Notes: a model not told the origin generated them from the sequence alone. 64,000 nucleotides of DNA from Candidatus Methanoperedens sp. (GCA_028715885.1 JAQUQX010000002.1:1-64000), one strand, 5' to 3'; shown: positions 17,697 to 26,781, counted from the stretch's first letter. Numbers and translations: made by a program.

Positions 17697-19453
17697 CCAA
17701 AACCCTCGATGATGCAAAAAACCTCCCCGATTCACCCGGCGTTTACCTTATGAAAGACCGGGAAAATAAGGTAATCTACGTGGGAAAAGCCCTCTCTCTG
17801 CGTGACCGGGTGAGCCAGTATTTCAGGGAGCAGGGCTCCCCTAAGAACAGGATGCTGGTGCGGAACATCGAGGACATTGAATATATCGTTACAGGGAACG
17901 AGGTCGAGGCGCTGGTGCTGGAATCCAACCTCATAAAAGAACATACTCCGCGCTACAACGTGCGCCTGCGGGACGATAAGGCGTATCCTCTTATCAAGAT
18001 AACAAACGAAGAATATCCCCGCATCTGCATTGCACGCAGCCGGGAGCGGGATGGGGCGCAGTATTTCGGTCCTTACCCCGGTTCAAAGGCTGTGCGGGAA
18101 ATGATACGGATGGCTTCAAGTTTCGGTATCAGGCGCTGTCGGAAAAAGCTCCCATGCCCCCCGTGCCTTAACTACCACATAAAACAATGCGCTGCGCCGT
18201 GTCTTGGCGAAGTGACGAAAGAGGAGTATCTGGACATAATCAGGAACGTCACCAGTTTCCTTAAAGGCAAGGGCAGCGAGCTGATACATTCCCTGAAAGA
18301 AGATATGAACCGACTGTCAGAGATGCAGGAATATGAAAAGGCTGCGCGCCTCCGCGACCGGATTAATGCACTGGAGGAACTGTCTATTAAGCAGCGCGTC
18401 AGTGTTGCTGGCAGGAAAGAACAGGATATAATCGCATATGCCGTATCAGGCGCCATCGGATGCTTGCAGCTCTTCCACGTAAGCGAGGGGAAACTCAAAG
18501 GGCGGGAGACGTTTTCACTGAATACGGCAGGCTCGGACGAGGCGGAAGTGCTATCGAGTTTTATCAAACAATACTATCAGGATGTCAAGCCGCCGCAAGA
18601 AATCATAATCCCGGTTGAGCTGACAGACGGCTCCATATTGCGCTGGCTCTCCCAGAAGGGTTCGAAGCTTAAAACTCCAAAGGATAAAACTGAGAAGGGG
18701 CTCCTGAACCTTGCACGGGAGAACGTGCAAATGCTCCTGAAACAGAAAGTGCTTGCGCAAAGCAAGGGCAACAACGAGGCACTTTCTCAACTGCAAAAAG
18801 CGCTGGCTCTGCCTGTTCTGCCCTCGGTAATCGAAGCTTTCGATATTTCAAACATCAGCGGCACGGATGCTGTCGGCTCTCTTGTGGCGTTTGAGAACGG
18901 AGAGCCTGATAAAAAGAATTACAGGCGCTTCAAAATTAAGACAATCCATGGAGCGGATGATTTCGCCATGATGGAAGAAGTGGTTGCGCGTGCGTATTCG
19001 CGCAGGAAGGAGGAAGGAAAAAGGATGCCAGACCTGATACTGGTAGACGGCGGGATTGGTCAGTTAAATGCCGCCCTGGCTGCGCTTTCCGGAGTTGGTT
19101 TGAAGCTGAACGCAGCGGCGCTTGCAAAGGAGTTTGAATATATTTTCCTCCCCCAGAGAGATGCGCCGGTCATTTTGCCAAAAGACTCGCCTGCGCTCCA
19201 GTTATTGCAGAGGATAAGGGATGAAGCCCACAGGTTCGCCATCGGGTATCACAGGAAATTGAGGGGGAAAAAGCTTGTGGAGTCGGAGCTTGACGGGATA
19301 GCCGGGATAGGGGAGAAGAAGAAACGGGCGCTCTTGCAGTATTTCGGGTCGGTTGAAAGATTACGGAAAGCAGGGATTTCCGGTATTGAAAAAGTGCCGG
19401 GCATTACGGGGAAGGATGCGGAGAGGGTGTGGAGATATTTTCATGGGGCATGA
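17693..19453 (+). CDS. uvrC: Excinuclease ABC subunit C (UvrC)
   Basis: A 586-residue nuclease that makes the two incisions of nucleotide excision repair. It has an N-terminal GIY-YIG domain ([20 protein letters not shown]), a UvrB-interacting UVR motif ([17 protein letters not shown]), a central cysteine cluster ([18 protein letters not shown]), an RNase H-like C-terminal nuclease domain ([30 protein letters not shown]) and terminal HhH motifs ([20 protein letters not shown]). It is full length and coupled to uvrA. Confidence 0.98.
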   Translation: MTKTLDDAKNLPDSPGVYLMKDRENKVIYVGKALSLRDRVSQYFREQGSPKNRMLVRNIEDIEYIVTGNEVEALVLESNLIKEHTPRYNVRLRDDKAYPLIKITNEEYPRICIARSRERDGAQYFGPYPGSKAVREMIRMASSFGIRRCRKKLPCPPCLNYHIKQCAAPCLGEVTKEEYLDIIRNVTSFLKGKGSELIHSLKEDMNRLSEMQEYEKAARLRDRINALEELSIKQRVSVAGRKEQDIIAYAVSGAIGCLQLFHVSEGKLKGRETFSLNTAGSDEAEVLSSFIKQYYQDVKPPQEIIIPVELTDGSILRWLSQKGSKLKTPKDKTEKGLLNLARENVQMLLKQKVLAQSKGNNEALSQLQKALALPVLPSVIEAFDISNISGTDAVGSLVAFENGEPDKKNYRRFKIKTIHGADDFAMMEEVVARAYSRRKEEGKRMPDLILVDGGIGQLNAALAALSGVGLKLNAAALAKEFEYIFLPQRDAPVILPKDSPALQLLQRIRDEAHRFAIGYHRKLRGKKLVESELDGIAGIGEKKKRALLQYFGSVERLRKAGISGIEKVPGITGKDAERVWRYFHGA

Positions 19454-19470
19454 GGTCTGAACCATGCCTT

Positions 19471-20211
19471 CTATTTCTCTTCAACTACGAATTTACAGTG
19501 GCGATAGCCTGTCCCGCTACACTCGGTTTCTGTAACCTTGCAATCACGGTTCAATCTGCTTGAAAAAATACCTTCAATAATCCCTTCGTCCATAGAACAC
19601 AATGTTTTTCCCACATTCGGCATTTTACTGCAATGGTAGCAGTTTTTAACCAGCAATGCAAGCCCATCGCCGCTGGCAACAGTCATGTCCCCAAGCTTAT
19701 GATATTCCCAGAATAAAGAGAGTTCCTTTAAAATTCCATCATCATCCTCTGATTTGAACCCCTGCCCGATTTTTCTTCCCATATCATTTCCCAGTTTTTT
19801 TAAAATCGGTTTTGGGTCAATGCCATACGCTTCCATCCCGTATCGGAAACTGCAAAAAAGGTTTTCTTTAAACGAATCACCATTCAATATAGACACCGCA
19901 ATGGTATCCAGGTGCTTGTTATATTGTTTATGTAATGGGGGTTCAGAATACGCCAGGTAAAGCGCGTTCAATACGAAATATTTTTTGCGTTTATCTTCCG
20001 GGAATGTTTTCTCCTGTATGAGGTTTAATTCCTCAAGGTCATGCAGATGCACTGAAATCGTGGACTTAGCCTTCATGGATTTCTCAACAAGTTCATCAAA
20101 AGAAGTAGTGCCGCTTGCAAGAAGTTCAAGTATTTTTAACTTAACAGGACTATCGAGGGCTACCATACCTTTTTCTGTTGAAAAAATCGCGGTAGTCCTG
20201 TCCGTTTCCAT
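19471..20211 (-). CDS. msvR: MsvR-type redox-sensing transcriptional regulator (wHTH + V4R)
   Basis: A 246-residue protein with an N-terminal ArsR-like winged helix (SPVKLKILELLASGTTSFDEL ... STISVHLHDLEEL) and a C-terminal V4R domain carrying cysteines (NCYHCSKMPNVGKTLC, CKVTETECSGTGYRHCKF). This is the domain order of MsvR, a family known from methanogens that binds promoters depending on thiol redox state. The ATG lies about 25 bases from a TATA box (20231-20240 on the minus strand). The element at 20245-20260 matches the known MsvR box pattern, so autoregulation and control of the divergent gene are likely. Confidence 0.85.
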   Translation of the reverse strand: METDRTTAIFSTEKGMVALDSPVKLKILELLASGTTSFDELVEKSMKAKSTISVHLHDLEELNLIQEKTFPEDKRKKYFVLNALYLAYSEPPLHKQYNKHLDTIAVSILNGDSFKENLFCSFRYGMEAYGIDPKPILKKLGNDMGRKIGQGFKSEDDDGILKELSLFWEYHKLGDMTVASGDGLALLVKNCYHCSKMPNVGKTLCSMDEGIIEGIFSSRLNRDCKVTETECSGTGYRHCKFVVEEK

Positions 20212-20230
20212 AGTTTGTAAATAGTTATAG

Positions 20231-20260
20231 TAATATAAATAATGTTCGTTATTGTACGAA
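20231..20260. promoter_or_regulatory. msvR promoter with MsvR-box-like operator
   Basis: TTCG-N6-TACGAA (20245-20260; symmetric core TTCGT/ACGAA) lies in the 99-base divergent space between msvR and a methyltransferase gene. TTCG...TACGAA boxes are the published binding pattern of MsvR proteins, quoted here from memory of the family and with spacing that may differ. On the minus strand TTTATATT at 20231-20240 is the msvR TATA box; the operator overlaps the BRE side of it. Confidence 0.6.
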
Positions 20261-20310
20261 TTTAATCTTTGTGGTATAACATAAATATGAATCCATCAAT
20301 ATGATTGCCA

Positions 20311-21336
20311 ATGACACGGGATAAACACACCATCAAATTTACAAAACCGATTGTATCAAATGCTGATGGTTTGCAGCTTGCCACTCCCGAAATTGTTGCA
20401 AAGTACATAGCAAAAAGGCTGAAAACGGATATAATCGCAGACCTTGGTTGCGGAATAGGGGGGCAGGTTATTTTTTTTGCAAAAGAATGTAAAAATGTCT
20501 ATGCCGTTGAAAGAAATACGGAAAAGCTTGAATATGCAAAACAAAATTGTAAATTATATGGTGTAAACAATGTAGAATTTATCCCGGGAGATGCGCTTTC
20601 CGAAGATGTTAAAGCAAGAGTATCCAACGCTGATATTATTTTTTCCGATCCCGCGCGCCCGCTGGCTGAAAAGGAACGGACGCTTGAGAATCTTGAGCCT
20701 CCGATTATTGAAATATTGAAGATGTATTCCGATATTACCACCAGATTCGCGTTCCATGCCCCACCGCAGATAGCGCCCGAGCGTCTGGCGTTCGATTGCG
20801 AGCGCGAGTACCTGTCATTGAACGGGCAGTTGAACAGGTTGACGCTGTATTTCGGCGCTCTGAAAAAATGCGAAAGGAGTGCTGTTGTTCTTCCAGATGA
20901 GGCACGGCTTTGTTCTTCGGATGCGCCTGCTATTAAAACTGGCGCTCTGGGAGAATATGTTTATGAGCCCGAACCTTCGGTTGTGAATGCAGGGCTTTTG
21001 AACGAGCTGGCGCAAACAATAGCAGAAACGGGTAAGGAAATTTTCTTTTATAAAGGCGATGAGCGGCGCATTCTTCTCACATCATCCAGTTTAATAGAGT
21101 CGCCGTTCTTTAAAGACAGTTATAGTGTTGTGGGTAAAACTGGGATGGACATTGCGAAAATAAAAGAGGTTTTGAAAAAAGAAAACGCAAAAAACGCTGT
21201 GCTAAGGCTTGATATTAAGCCTGAGGCTTACTGGGAGTTCAGGAAGGCGCTTGAGTGTGGGTTGCAGGGCAGCCGGACGCTGCATGTGTTCGGGTTCGGG
21301 AATGAGGTTGTGGTGGGGGAGAAGGTCAAAAGATAA
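20311..21336 (+). CDS. Class I SAM-dependent methyltransferase with THUMP-like C-terminal part
   Basis: A 341-residue protein. SAM-binding motif I is IADLGCGIGGQVIFFA, motif II VYAVERNTEKLEYAKQN, and a post-motif reads NADIIFSDPARPLAEKER, where the DPAR(P) element recalls proteins annotated as 'THUMP-like domain methyltransferases'. The substrate is unknown and may be RNA. ATG 20311 is preferred; a TTG two codons upstream is also open. It is divergent from msvR, so it may be redox-regulated. Confidence 0.7.
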   Translation: MTRDKHTIKFTKPIVSNADGLQLATPEIVAKYIAKRLKTDIIADLGCGIGGQVIFFAKECKNVYAVERNTEKLEYAKQNCKLYGVNNVEFIPGDALSEDVKARVSNADIIFSDPARPLAEKERTLENLEPPIIEILKMYSDITTRFAFHAPPQIAPERLAFDCEREYLSLNGQLNRLTLYFGALKKCERSAVVLPDEARLCSSDAPAIKTGALGEYVYEPEPSVVNAGLLNELAQTIAETGKEIFFYKGDERRILLTSSSLIESPFFKDSYSVVGKTGMDIAKIKEVLKKENAKNAVLRLDIKPEAYWEFRKALECGLQGSRTLHVFGFGNEVVVGEKVKR

Positions 21337-21341
21337 TATAC

Positions 21342-22382
21342 TCACGGCATCACAAAAATCCCCTTCGCCGTCTTAACAACCTTAATCTCATTCCCCGCCT
21401 CAGCACTCAAAAATTCCGGTCTCTTAATAGTAACAGTCTCAAACGTATGAGGGTCCATCACCTGAATTGTTCTCCCTTCATCCGAAACAAGCACGGCAGG
21501 AACCGCATCCTCCCTCCTGCTCAGTTTCTTAACCTCCATCAGGTCATTAAAATTCTCGATAAACCTTTTTCCCGTTTCAAGGTCAATACCGCTTACGTGC
21601 TTCCCGCAGCTTTGCACCTCTATAACCATGCCATCCGCGCTAATAATATCCCCGCGCACAAATTCAGGAAGCCGCAGGGCAAACGTGATGCGATAAAGGT
21701 CTTCGCCGTTTTTCTGCCCCACAAGTTTCGGGGATTCCGAGAATTTACCTCCGAAAACATCGATTATGGCTCTGCAAATCTGCTTGCCGAGCTTAATCGA
21801 CCCCACATATAAATCAGCGCCCTCGTCAAGCTCCTCGGTCTTTGCAATAAATGCAAGCCTGTCACCTTTTTCCTGCGCGCGGACTGCAACATCCCCGGCA
21901 ATGTTCTTGCATCTCTCAAGCTCCTCGCCCGTGGGAAGCCTCCCGTCAGCCCTTACCTGCACGATGCCTTCAAAATAGCCCCCTGAAATCCTGCTGCATG
22001 TATCGCAGGTTTCCCAGCTAATCCTGACCTCCACATCCAGTGCAGCGTCTACCGGAGCGTCTTTTATTTTCGCTATTGCCTCTACATGAACGCCATACCT
22101 GGAATAATCAAGCTGCTTCGGCGATATTGTCAACTCGATATTGCAAGCCTGCTTTTCAAGCTTGAGAGCATCTTTTACACACGAAATAATAGTCTCGCTC
22201 TCGTCTTCTTTTAATGACCATTTTCCTCTCTTGAATATGGAACCGCATGTCGGGCATATCCTCGAATAAAGAACCTGCGGGCACTCAAGTAGTTTTTTAT
22301 CCCCGATAAAACACTGACTGCACACGTTATCATAAAAAACACCAGCGTCTTTCCCGCATTTTGGACAGAACAGGGCAGTCAT
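21342..22382 (-). CDS. nmd3: Archaeal NMD3-like ribosome-associated protein
   Basis: A 346-residue homologue of the eukaryotic 60S export adaptor NMD3. The N-terminal zinc ribbons are CPKCGKDAGVFYDNVCSQC and CPTCGSIFKRGKW, followed by the eIF5A-like and S1-like beta domains seen in archaeal NMD3. In archaea it probably acts in late large-subunit assembly or quality control; export has no meaning there. Its ATG overlaps the stop of the upstream epimerase gene by one base (TAATG), giving a two-gene unit. Confidence 0.9.
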   Translation of the reverse strand: MTALFCPKCGKDAGVFYDNVCSQCFIGDKKLLECPQVLYSRICPTCGSIFKRGKWSLKEDESETIISCVKDALKLEKQACNIELTISPKQLDYSRYGVHVEAIAKIKDAPVDAALDVEVRISWETCDTCSRISGGYFEGIVQVRADGRLPTGEELERCKNIAGDVAVRAQEKGDRLAFIAKTEELDEGADLYVGSIKLGKQICRAIIDVFGGKFSESPKLVGQKNGEDLYRITFALRLPEFVRGDIISADGMVIEVQSCGKHVSGIDLETGKRFIENFNDLMEVKKLSRREDAVPAVLVSDEGRTIQVMDPHTFETVTIKRPEFLSAEAGNEIKVVKTAKGIFVMP

Positions 22383-23326
22383 TATTGATTCCCTAATGCG
22401 CTTCTAACCGCCGCAACCACGCTGCTTTTCGAATTGTGAACCGGCTCCCAGCCAATTTTTTTTAGTTTATCAATGGAAAGTTGCATCCTCGGCACGTCGC
22501 CTTTCCACCCTCGCTTCCCGCCCGTATATGTGAATTCAACATCTTTTAACCCCATCTCGGAAACTACTATCTTCCCGATCTCAGTCGAATTTATAGTGTC
22601 ATCCGAGCCTATGTTGAAAATATTTACCATTTCATCGCTGTGACCGACCGCAAACTGTATCGCGTCCAGGCAGTCGGAAACATGCAGATATGATTTGAGC
22701 TGCCGCCCATCACCCAGGATTTCAAGTGAATTGGGGTTATTTCTGAGCTTGTTTATGAAATCCACGATTATCCCGTGCGTGCTTCGCGCGCCAACAATAT
22801 TTGCAAACCTGAAAATCCACGACTTCATGCCAAAGGTGTGGCAGTACGATGTTATCAGCGCTTCACAGGCGAGTTTCGAGGCGCCGTATAAGGATATTGG
22901 AATCAAGGGCCCGTAATTCTCAGGCGTTGGAATAACAGCAGCCTCGCCGTAAACAGTGGACGTGGATGTGAAAACGATATTCTGCTGTTTGTTTACCCGC
23001 ATGGCTTCAAGCAGGTTGTACGTGGTAATTATATTTTGTTCAAGATGGATTCGTGTATCCTCAGCTCCCAGGCGGACATCGGGGTTGGCTACGAGATGGT
23101 ATATGATGTCTGAACCACAGATTGCTTTTTTAAGTTCTTCAAGCTCTAAAAGATCGATGTTGATAAATCTGAAATTGGGTTCTTTAAGATGATGTTCGAT
23201 AAATTCCATTCTCCCGGAGCTCAGATTATCAATTACGGTTACTTCATTGCCACTGGATAGCAGTTTGTCAACCGTGTGGCTTCCTATAAAGCCCGCCCCT
23301 CCTGTTACTATGATTTTGTTATTCAT
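22382..23326 (-). CDS. NAD-dependent sugar-nucleotide epimerase (GalE-like SDR)
   Basis: A 314-residue extended short-chain dehydrogenase. The nucleotide site is VTGGAGFIGSHTVDKL, the catalytic Ser/Tyr-xxx-Lys is in TSTSTVYGEA and YGASKLACE, and NIGSDDTINSTEIG is a substrate-binding segment. It probably works on UDP-glucose/UDP-galactose or related sugars for surface glycans. Co-transcribed with nmd3 although the two have no evident functional link. A second epimerase of the superfamily lies at 63.1 kb. Confidence 0.85.
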   Translation of the reverse strand: MNNKIIVTGGAGFIGSHTVDKLLSSGNEVTVIDNLSSGRMEFIEHHLKEPNFRFINIDLLELEELKKAICGSDIIYHLVANPDVRLGAEDTRIHLEQNIITTYNLLEAMRVNKQQNIVFTSTSTVYGEAAVIPTPENYGPLIPISLYGASKLACEALITSYCHTFGMKSWIFRFANIVGARSTHGIIVDFINKLRNNPNSLEILGDGRQLKSYLHVSDCLDAIQFAVGHSDEMVNIFNIGSDDTINSTEIGKIVVSEMGLKDVEFTYTGGKRGWKGDVPRMQLSIDKLKKIGWEPVHNSKSSVVAAVRSALGNQ

Positions 23327-23418
23327 AATTTTAAGTTCATAAATCAGATATCTCTAATCTTAACTCGCAACAGCGATAAGGTTCATTACCATAAATAAAA
23401 GTTTCTTCTTTTTTTAGC

Positions 23419-23456
23419 GGAATACCCCCTCAACTTGCCGTGGGGGGCTTCATTCC
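23419..23456 (-). repeat. G/C hairpin resembling an IS200/IS605 (TnpB) right end
   Basis: GGAAT-A-CCCCC ... GGGGG-GCTTC-ATTCC forms an interrupted inverted repeat. On the minus strand it reads GAATGAAGCCCCCC, then CACGGCAAGTTG, then a return stem into GTATTCC. The pattern 'GAATGAAGCCCCC-loop-GGGGG-TATTC' is what I know from right ends of TnpB-carrying IS200/IS605 elements. No tnpA or tnpB lies nearby, so it would be a solo end. It also supplies the stop codon of the membrane-protein gene and could act as its terminator. Confidence 0.35.
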
Positions 23457-23767
23457 CTGGTGAAATATAACAGGATACTCAACGCTATGAACTCAAGCAC
23501 ATCCGGGATTACTACATATACTGGATTATATCCTAACAGATTGACAATTATTGGATACATAGCCGGCGGAGGCGGGTTTGCAATAATAAGCAATAAAAGA
23601 ACAGCCCGTGAGATGCTCTGTAACAGGAGCGCAATTGTGAAGATAATAAGACCAAGGGTAAAATTGGACTTGATTTTACTGTATATCTGGAAATATGAAA
23701 CCAAAAGCACAAGCAGTAACACGATGTTACCGGATGTGACATAATATGCAATCTCTGTTATCTGAAT
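23450..23767 (-). CDS. Small membrane protein co-transcribed with a wHTH regulator (probable ATT start)
   Basis: Three hydrophobic segments (residues ~8-30, 40-62 and 80-102) make this a small integral membrane protein of unknown role. The first ATG/GTG is GTG at 23720-23722, inside the first membrane segment. A perfect Shine-Dalgarno AGGAGG at 23775-23780 sits seven bases before an in-frame ATT (23765-23767), which would give MIQITEIAYYVTSGNIV at the N-terminus and 105 residues. The in-frame stop at 23783-23785 excludes anything longer. It begins 22 bases after the wHTH gene ends. Pairs of this kind (wHTH plus small membrane protein) recur in archaea. Confidence 0.65.
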   Translation of the reverse strand: MQITEIAYYVTSGNIVLLLVLLVSYFQIYSKIKSNFTLGLIIFTIALLLQSISRAVLLLLIIANPPPPAMYPIIVNLLGYNPVYVVIPDVLEFIALSILLYFTRE

Positions 23768-23788
23768 AAAACTTCCTCCTGATTATGT

Positions 23789-24076
23789 TCATTTACTTTG
23801 CTTATCAATTTTTTCCCAAATTTGATTAAATTCATTTAAATTCGCCTCCATAACCTTGGAAAGAAAATACATTGCGCCGTATTTGTCGCCTTCCATTGTG
23901 ATGACTCCATTTTTGACCAGAGTGTCTAGATGATGCCTGATTGTTTTATAATCCATATTCATAGCCTCAGCCAGCTGGTTTGCATTGTAAGGTCTATCAA
24001 TAAGCAGTTTCAGGATTAATGCACGGGTTTGCCCGCCGCGTGTTCCTGCAATCAGATACCACAATAGTTTTTTCAA
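23789..24076 (-). CDS. Winged-helix (ArsR-like) transcriptional regulator
   Basis: A 95-residue protein consisting of one winged helix: GGQTRALILKLLIDRPYNANQLAEAMNMDYKTIRHHLDTLVKNGVI is the HTH with recognition helix YKTIRHHLDTL, followed by the wing. No ligand domain or metal-binding cysteine is present. It is the first gene of a two-gene minus-strand unit with the membrane protein, whose state it may read or whose expression it may control. Confidence 0.8.
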   Translation of the reverse strand: MKKLLWYLIAGTRGGQTRALILKLLIDRPYNANQLAEAMNMDYKTIRHHLDTLVKNGVITMEGDKYGAMYFLSKVMEANLNEFNQIWEKIDKQSK

Positions 24077-24146
24077 AAACTCTTCTCCTGCACTGTTACT
24101 CAGGATAAATGAACATCCTAATAATTATAGATTATGGTAAAAATGT

Positions 24147-24758
24147 TTATCCAGTGCCGCCGTACCCCCTGACTTTAAGGTCTGCGCAATATTCCTTTGC
24201 AATTTTCTTACATTTTTCCACATCCACCACAGGCAGATTAACAACCGTGAATCGAAGTTGCAATCCCGATTTAGAAACATCCCTGGCAAACTCAAGCATT
24301 TTCTGGTATGCTTTAATGTATTTCGGGTCGCACAATTGATTATATGTTTCCGCATCCTGCGCATTAAGACTTATGGAGACAACTTTCATTCCGGATTCTG
24401 CAAGTTCCTGAACCACATTCCTGTCAGGATACAGTAGTTTGGCATGCCCGATGGTGTCAAGCCGCACAGGAATCCCGCGCGTCGTAAGCCATTTTGTGAT
24501 ATCAAGAACATCATCCAGGCGCACCAGCGGCTCCCCGAAGCCTGTGAAAACAACTTCTTTATATTTAGAAAGGTCGATGTCTGAAAGTTCTTTTATGATT
24601 TCAGAAAGCGTGGGTTCCTTTGAAAGCCGAAGATTATAACCATATACACCGTCAGAATACCGTTTGATGCAAAAAATACACTCAGCCGTGCACCTGTTTG
24701 TAATGTTGAGATACAGGTTGTCGTGTGCCTCGTATATTATGGTATCCTTTTTCTTCAT
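24147..24758 (-). CDS. TatD-associated-type radical SAM protein
   Basis: A 203-residue minimal radical SAM protein. The cluster motif CTAECIFC (CxxxCxxC) follows NLYLNITNR near residue 22; the GFGEPL motif binds the SAM amino group. The short length and the NLYLNITNRC opening fit the 'TatD family-associated radical SAM' group, which has no proven reaction. No tatD gene adjoins it here. The C-terminus ends in RGYGGTG. Confidence 0.75.
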   Translation of the reverse strand: MKKKDTIIYEAHDNLYLNITNRCTAECIFCIKRYSDGVYGYNLRLSKEPTLSEIIKELSDIDLSKYKEVVFTGFGEPLVRLDDVLDITKWLTTRGIPVRLDTIGHAKLLYPDRNVVQELAESGMKVVSISLNAQDAETYNQLCDPKYIKAYQKMLEFARDVSKSGLQLRFTVVNLPVVDVEKCKKIAKEYCADLKVRGYGGTG

Positions 24759-24803
24759 TGTCCCACATTAGTAATTGTGTCTTATGACTCATATTACTTT
24801 TCC

Positions 24804-25640
24804 TCACCGTGTTATTACGTCACAACCCTCTTCATTGACAATCACGGTATGTTCAGCCTGTGCGACTATTTGACCGTCCGCTTCGATTAATTCAAAATAT
24901 TCTCTCAACCCTTTCACATCCTTCGTGTTTATTTGGGGTATCCATCTCGGTGTAAAAGGCAGGGCGCCAAATTTTTCCTGTATTTCTTCAGCTATTTTTC
25001 CTTTAGCCTTATTAATAGCGAAAATATGCGGTTTTCCGTGGCGGATGTTGCCTTTACCGTATGTTGCAAAAGGTTCGATAGCAAAAACCATGTCTTTTTT
25101 TATCTCATGGCTAAAAAAACTCTTATAATTGGGAATGGTGATGCCGGCGTGCAGTTTATATCGCTCTAAGCTGTGCCCTGTCAGGTCATTGACAGGGTTG
25201 AAACCCTGTTTTTTAATGGTCTCCTCTATTATCCTGCCTATTGTGCCTGTCTTTGCCCGATCTTTGACTGATGCGATAGCCTTTTCAAGCGCTTCTTCAC
25301 AGGCGGCGATTAATCTTCCGTGGTTCTTTGTCTCCACTTCGACAGTGCTTGCAGTATCTGCAATATAGCCTTCCACATGTACTCCAATGTCGATTTTGAC
25401 TACATCTCCTTTCTGAAAACGCGGCGCATCATCCTGCGGCGTGTAATGGGAGGCAATTTCATTGAGGGATATATTGCAGGGAAATGCCGGCTTTGCGCCA
25501 AGGGATTCTATCCTGTTCTCAACATATTGCGCCACATCGAGTAACGGGACGTCTTCTTTTATCCTGCACGCCGCTTCTTTCCTGATTTTTGCAGCAATTT
25601 TTCCCGCTTCAAGATAACATTCATGAATACAATCGTTCAT
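24804..25640 (-). CDS. map: Methionine aminopeptidase, type II
   Basis: A 278-residue archaeal MetAP2-type enzyme that removes the initiator Met. The five metal ligands are visible: Asp in VVKIDIGVHVEGY and YIADTAST, His in GHSLERYKLHAG, Glu in AIEPFAT and Glu in QAEHTVIV. The length is normal for archaea, without the N-terminal extension of eukaryotic MetAP2. Its ATG overlaps the end of the upstream transporter gene by four bases, so the two form a transcription unit. Confidence 0.95.
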   Translation of the reverse strand: MNDCIHECYLEAGKIAAKIRKEAACRIKEDVPLLDVAQYVENRIESLGAKPAFPCNISLNEIASHYTPQDDAPRFQKGDVVKIDIGVHVEGYIADTASTVEVETKNHGRLIAACEEALEKAIASVKDRAKTGTIGRIIEETIKKQGFNPVNDLTGHSLERYKLHAGITIPNYKSFFSHEIKKDMVFAIEPFATYGKGNIRHGKPHIFAINKAKGKIAEEIQEKFGALPFTPRWIPQINTKDVKGLREYFELIEADGQIVAQAEHTVIVNEEGCDVITR

Positions 25641-26500
25641 TTTTCTTTCATAACCAATGCGGCTCCTATCAATATAAGCGCACCGCCGATTAGTTCAGGG
25701 GTTGAAATTTGTTCCCCAAGAATAAGAACTGCTAAAATAACTGCGCTTACAGGCTCAATTAACCCCAGGATACTGGCGCTTTGCGCCCTTACTTTTTTCA
25801 AGCCGTTAAAATAGAGCGATACAGCCAGTATGGTGGGGAATATAGCAAGGAGCACGATATAGTTCATGTTTCTGATAACCACATCCATAGGCATCATGCC
25901 TACAGGAAAAAGAATCAGCATTGCTATTACGAAACCCCAGAAAGCCTGGGCATAGCCCGAATATCTCAGGCTCAAGTATTTCGAGGTCATTATCTGGAAG
26001 GCGTATGCGATACCGGATATTATGCCTGCCAGTATCCCGATTGAATATCTGGAAAATTCAAGTTTTCCGGGATCAACGATAAGTATGACGCCGGCAAACG
26101 ATAAAACAAGGGCTATTATCCCTTTTTTAGTTGAACTCTCTTTCAAAAGCCAGGGGGAAAATAGCGTCACATATACGGGCGCCGTGTACAGCAATAACAC
26201 TGCAACCGAGACTGATGCGTTCAATATTGATACGAAATAAGCCATCATCGTGGCTGCTTGCAGTACTGCAAAGAGCAACAGGTACATTTTTTTATCCCCA
26301 AGCTTTATCAGATTTAAGTTCCCGGATATTAGTAAAACAATAAAAAATATTATGGAGGCAAAAGCCACCCTGTAGAAAATAATACCCTGGGCTGGCATAC
26401 CGGTTATCATTTTTGCAAGTATTCCGGCAAGACCCCACAGTACCGAGGCTGTGATTATTTCGCCGTATCCCGAAAATGTGATGCGGTTTAGACATTTCAT
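25637..26500 (-). CDS. EamA-family (DMT superfamily) transporter
   Basis: A 287-residue protein with ten predicted membrane helices in two EamA repeats, each of five helices (first TASVLWGLAGILAKM, second SIGILAGIISGIAYAFQIM). Members export amino acids or other metabolites; the substrate here cannot be read. It overlaps map by four bases. The promoter lies next to the palindrome at 26548-26573. Confidence 0.85.
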   Translation of the reverse strand: MKCLNRITFSGYGEIITASVLWGLAGILAKMITGMPAQGIIFYRVAFASIIFFIVLLISGNLNLIKLGDKKMYLLLFAVLQAATMMAYFVSILNASVSVAVLLLYTAPVYVTLFSPWLLKESSTKKGIIALVLSFAGVILIVDPGKLEFSRYSIGILAGIISGIAYAFQIMTSKYLSLRYSGYAQAFWGFVIAMLILFPVGMMPMDVVIRNMNYIVLLAIFPTILAVSLYFNGLKKVRAQSASILGLIEPVSAVILAVLILGEQISTPELIGGALILIGAALVMKEK

Positions 26501-26547
26501 AAGTTTCTGAATAGCCTATAACGCAAAATAACTTGCTGAACAGAAAA

Positions 26548-26573
26548 ATATATACGATAATATTCGTATATAT
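26548..26573. promoter_or_regulatory. Perfect 10-bp inverted repeat in a divergent promoter
   Basis: ATATATACGA-N6-TCGTATATAT lies between the EamA transporter (minus) and a small plus-strand gene. The arms are exact complements and contain TATA-like sequence, so a dimeric regulator bound here would cover the promoters in both directions. No regulator gene adjoins it. Its TACGA...TCGTA core is the inside-out order of the MsvR-type box at 20245. Confidence 0.5.
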
Positions 26574-26619
26574 ACTAACTAGCAGCTCGAAATCAAAATT
26601 AAACTGGATGGATAGGACA

Positions 26620-26778
26620 ATGTACAAGACACGATATACTGTATTAGTCAGGAAATTAACGGATGGCGATTTGATTGAAACCGACGGCATCATCGAAGGA
26701 CTGACCACGAAAATAACAGGCAAAAGGTGTCTGCATATAGGCGGCGTGGTCAGGGATACCAGAGGCGAGATTTTCTAA
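26620..26778 (+). CDS. Small conserved-looking hypothetical protein (52 residues)
   Basis: ATG 26620 opens a basic 52-residue protein (YKTRYTVLVRKLTDGDLIET ... HIGGVVRDTRGEIF). It has the look of a small beta-rich protein, with a beta-strand opening and a glycine-rich end. Earlier in-frame ATGs (26533, 26608) extend it through promoter sequence and are less likely. A TATA stretch lies within the palindrome at 26548-26573. No family is recognised. The stop is followed at once by a terminator-like palindrome. Confidence 0.5.
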   Translation: MYKTRYTVLVRKLTDGDLIETDGIIEGLTTKITGKRCLHIGGVVRDTRGEIF

Positions 26779-26781
26779 ATA

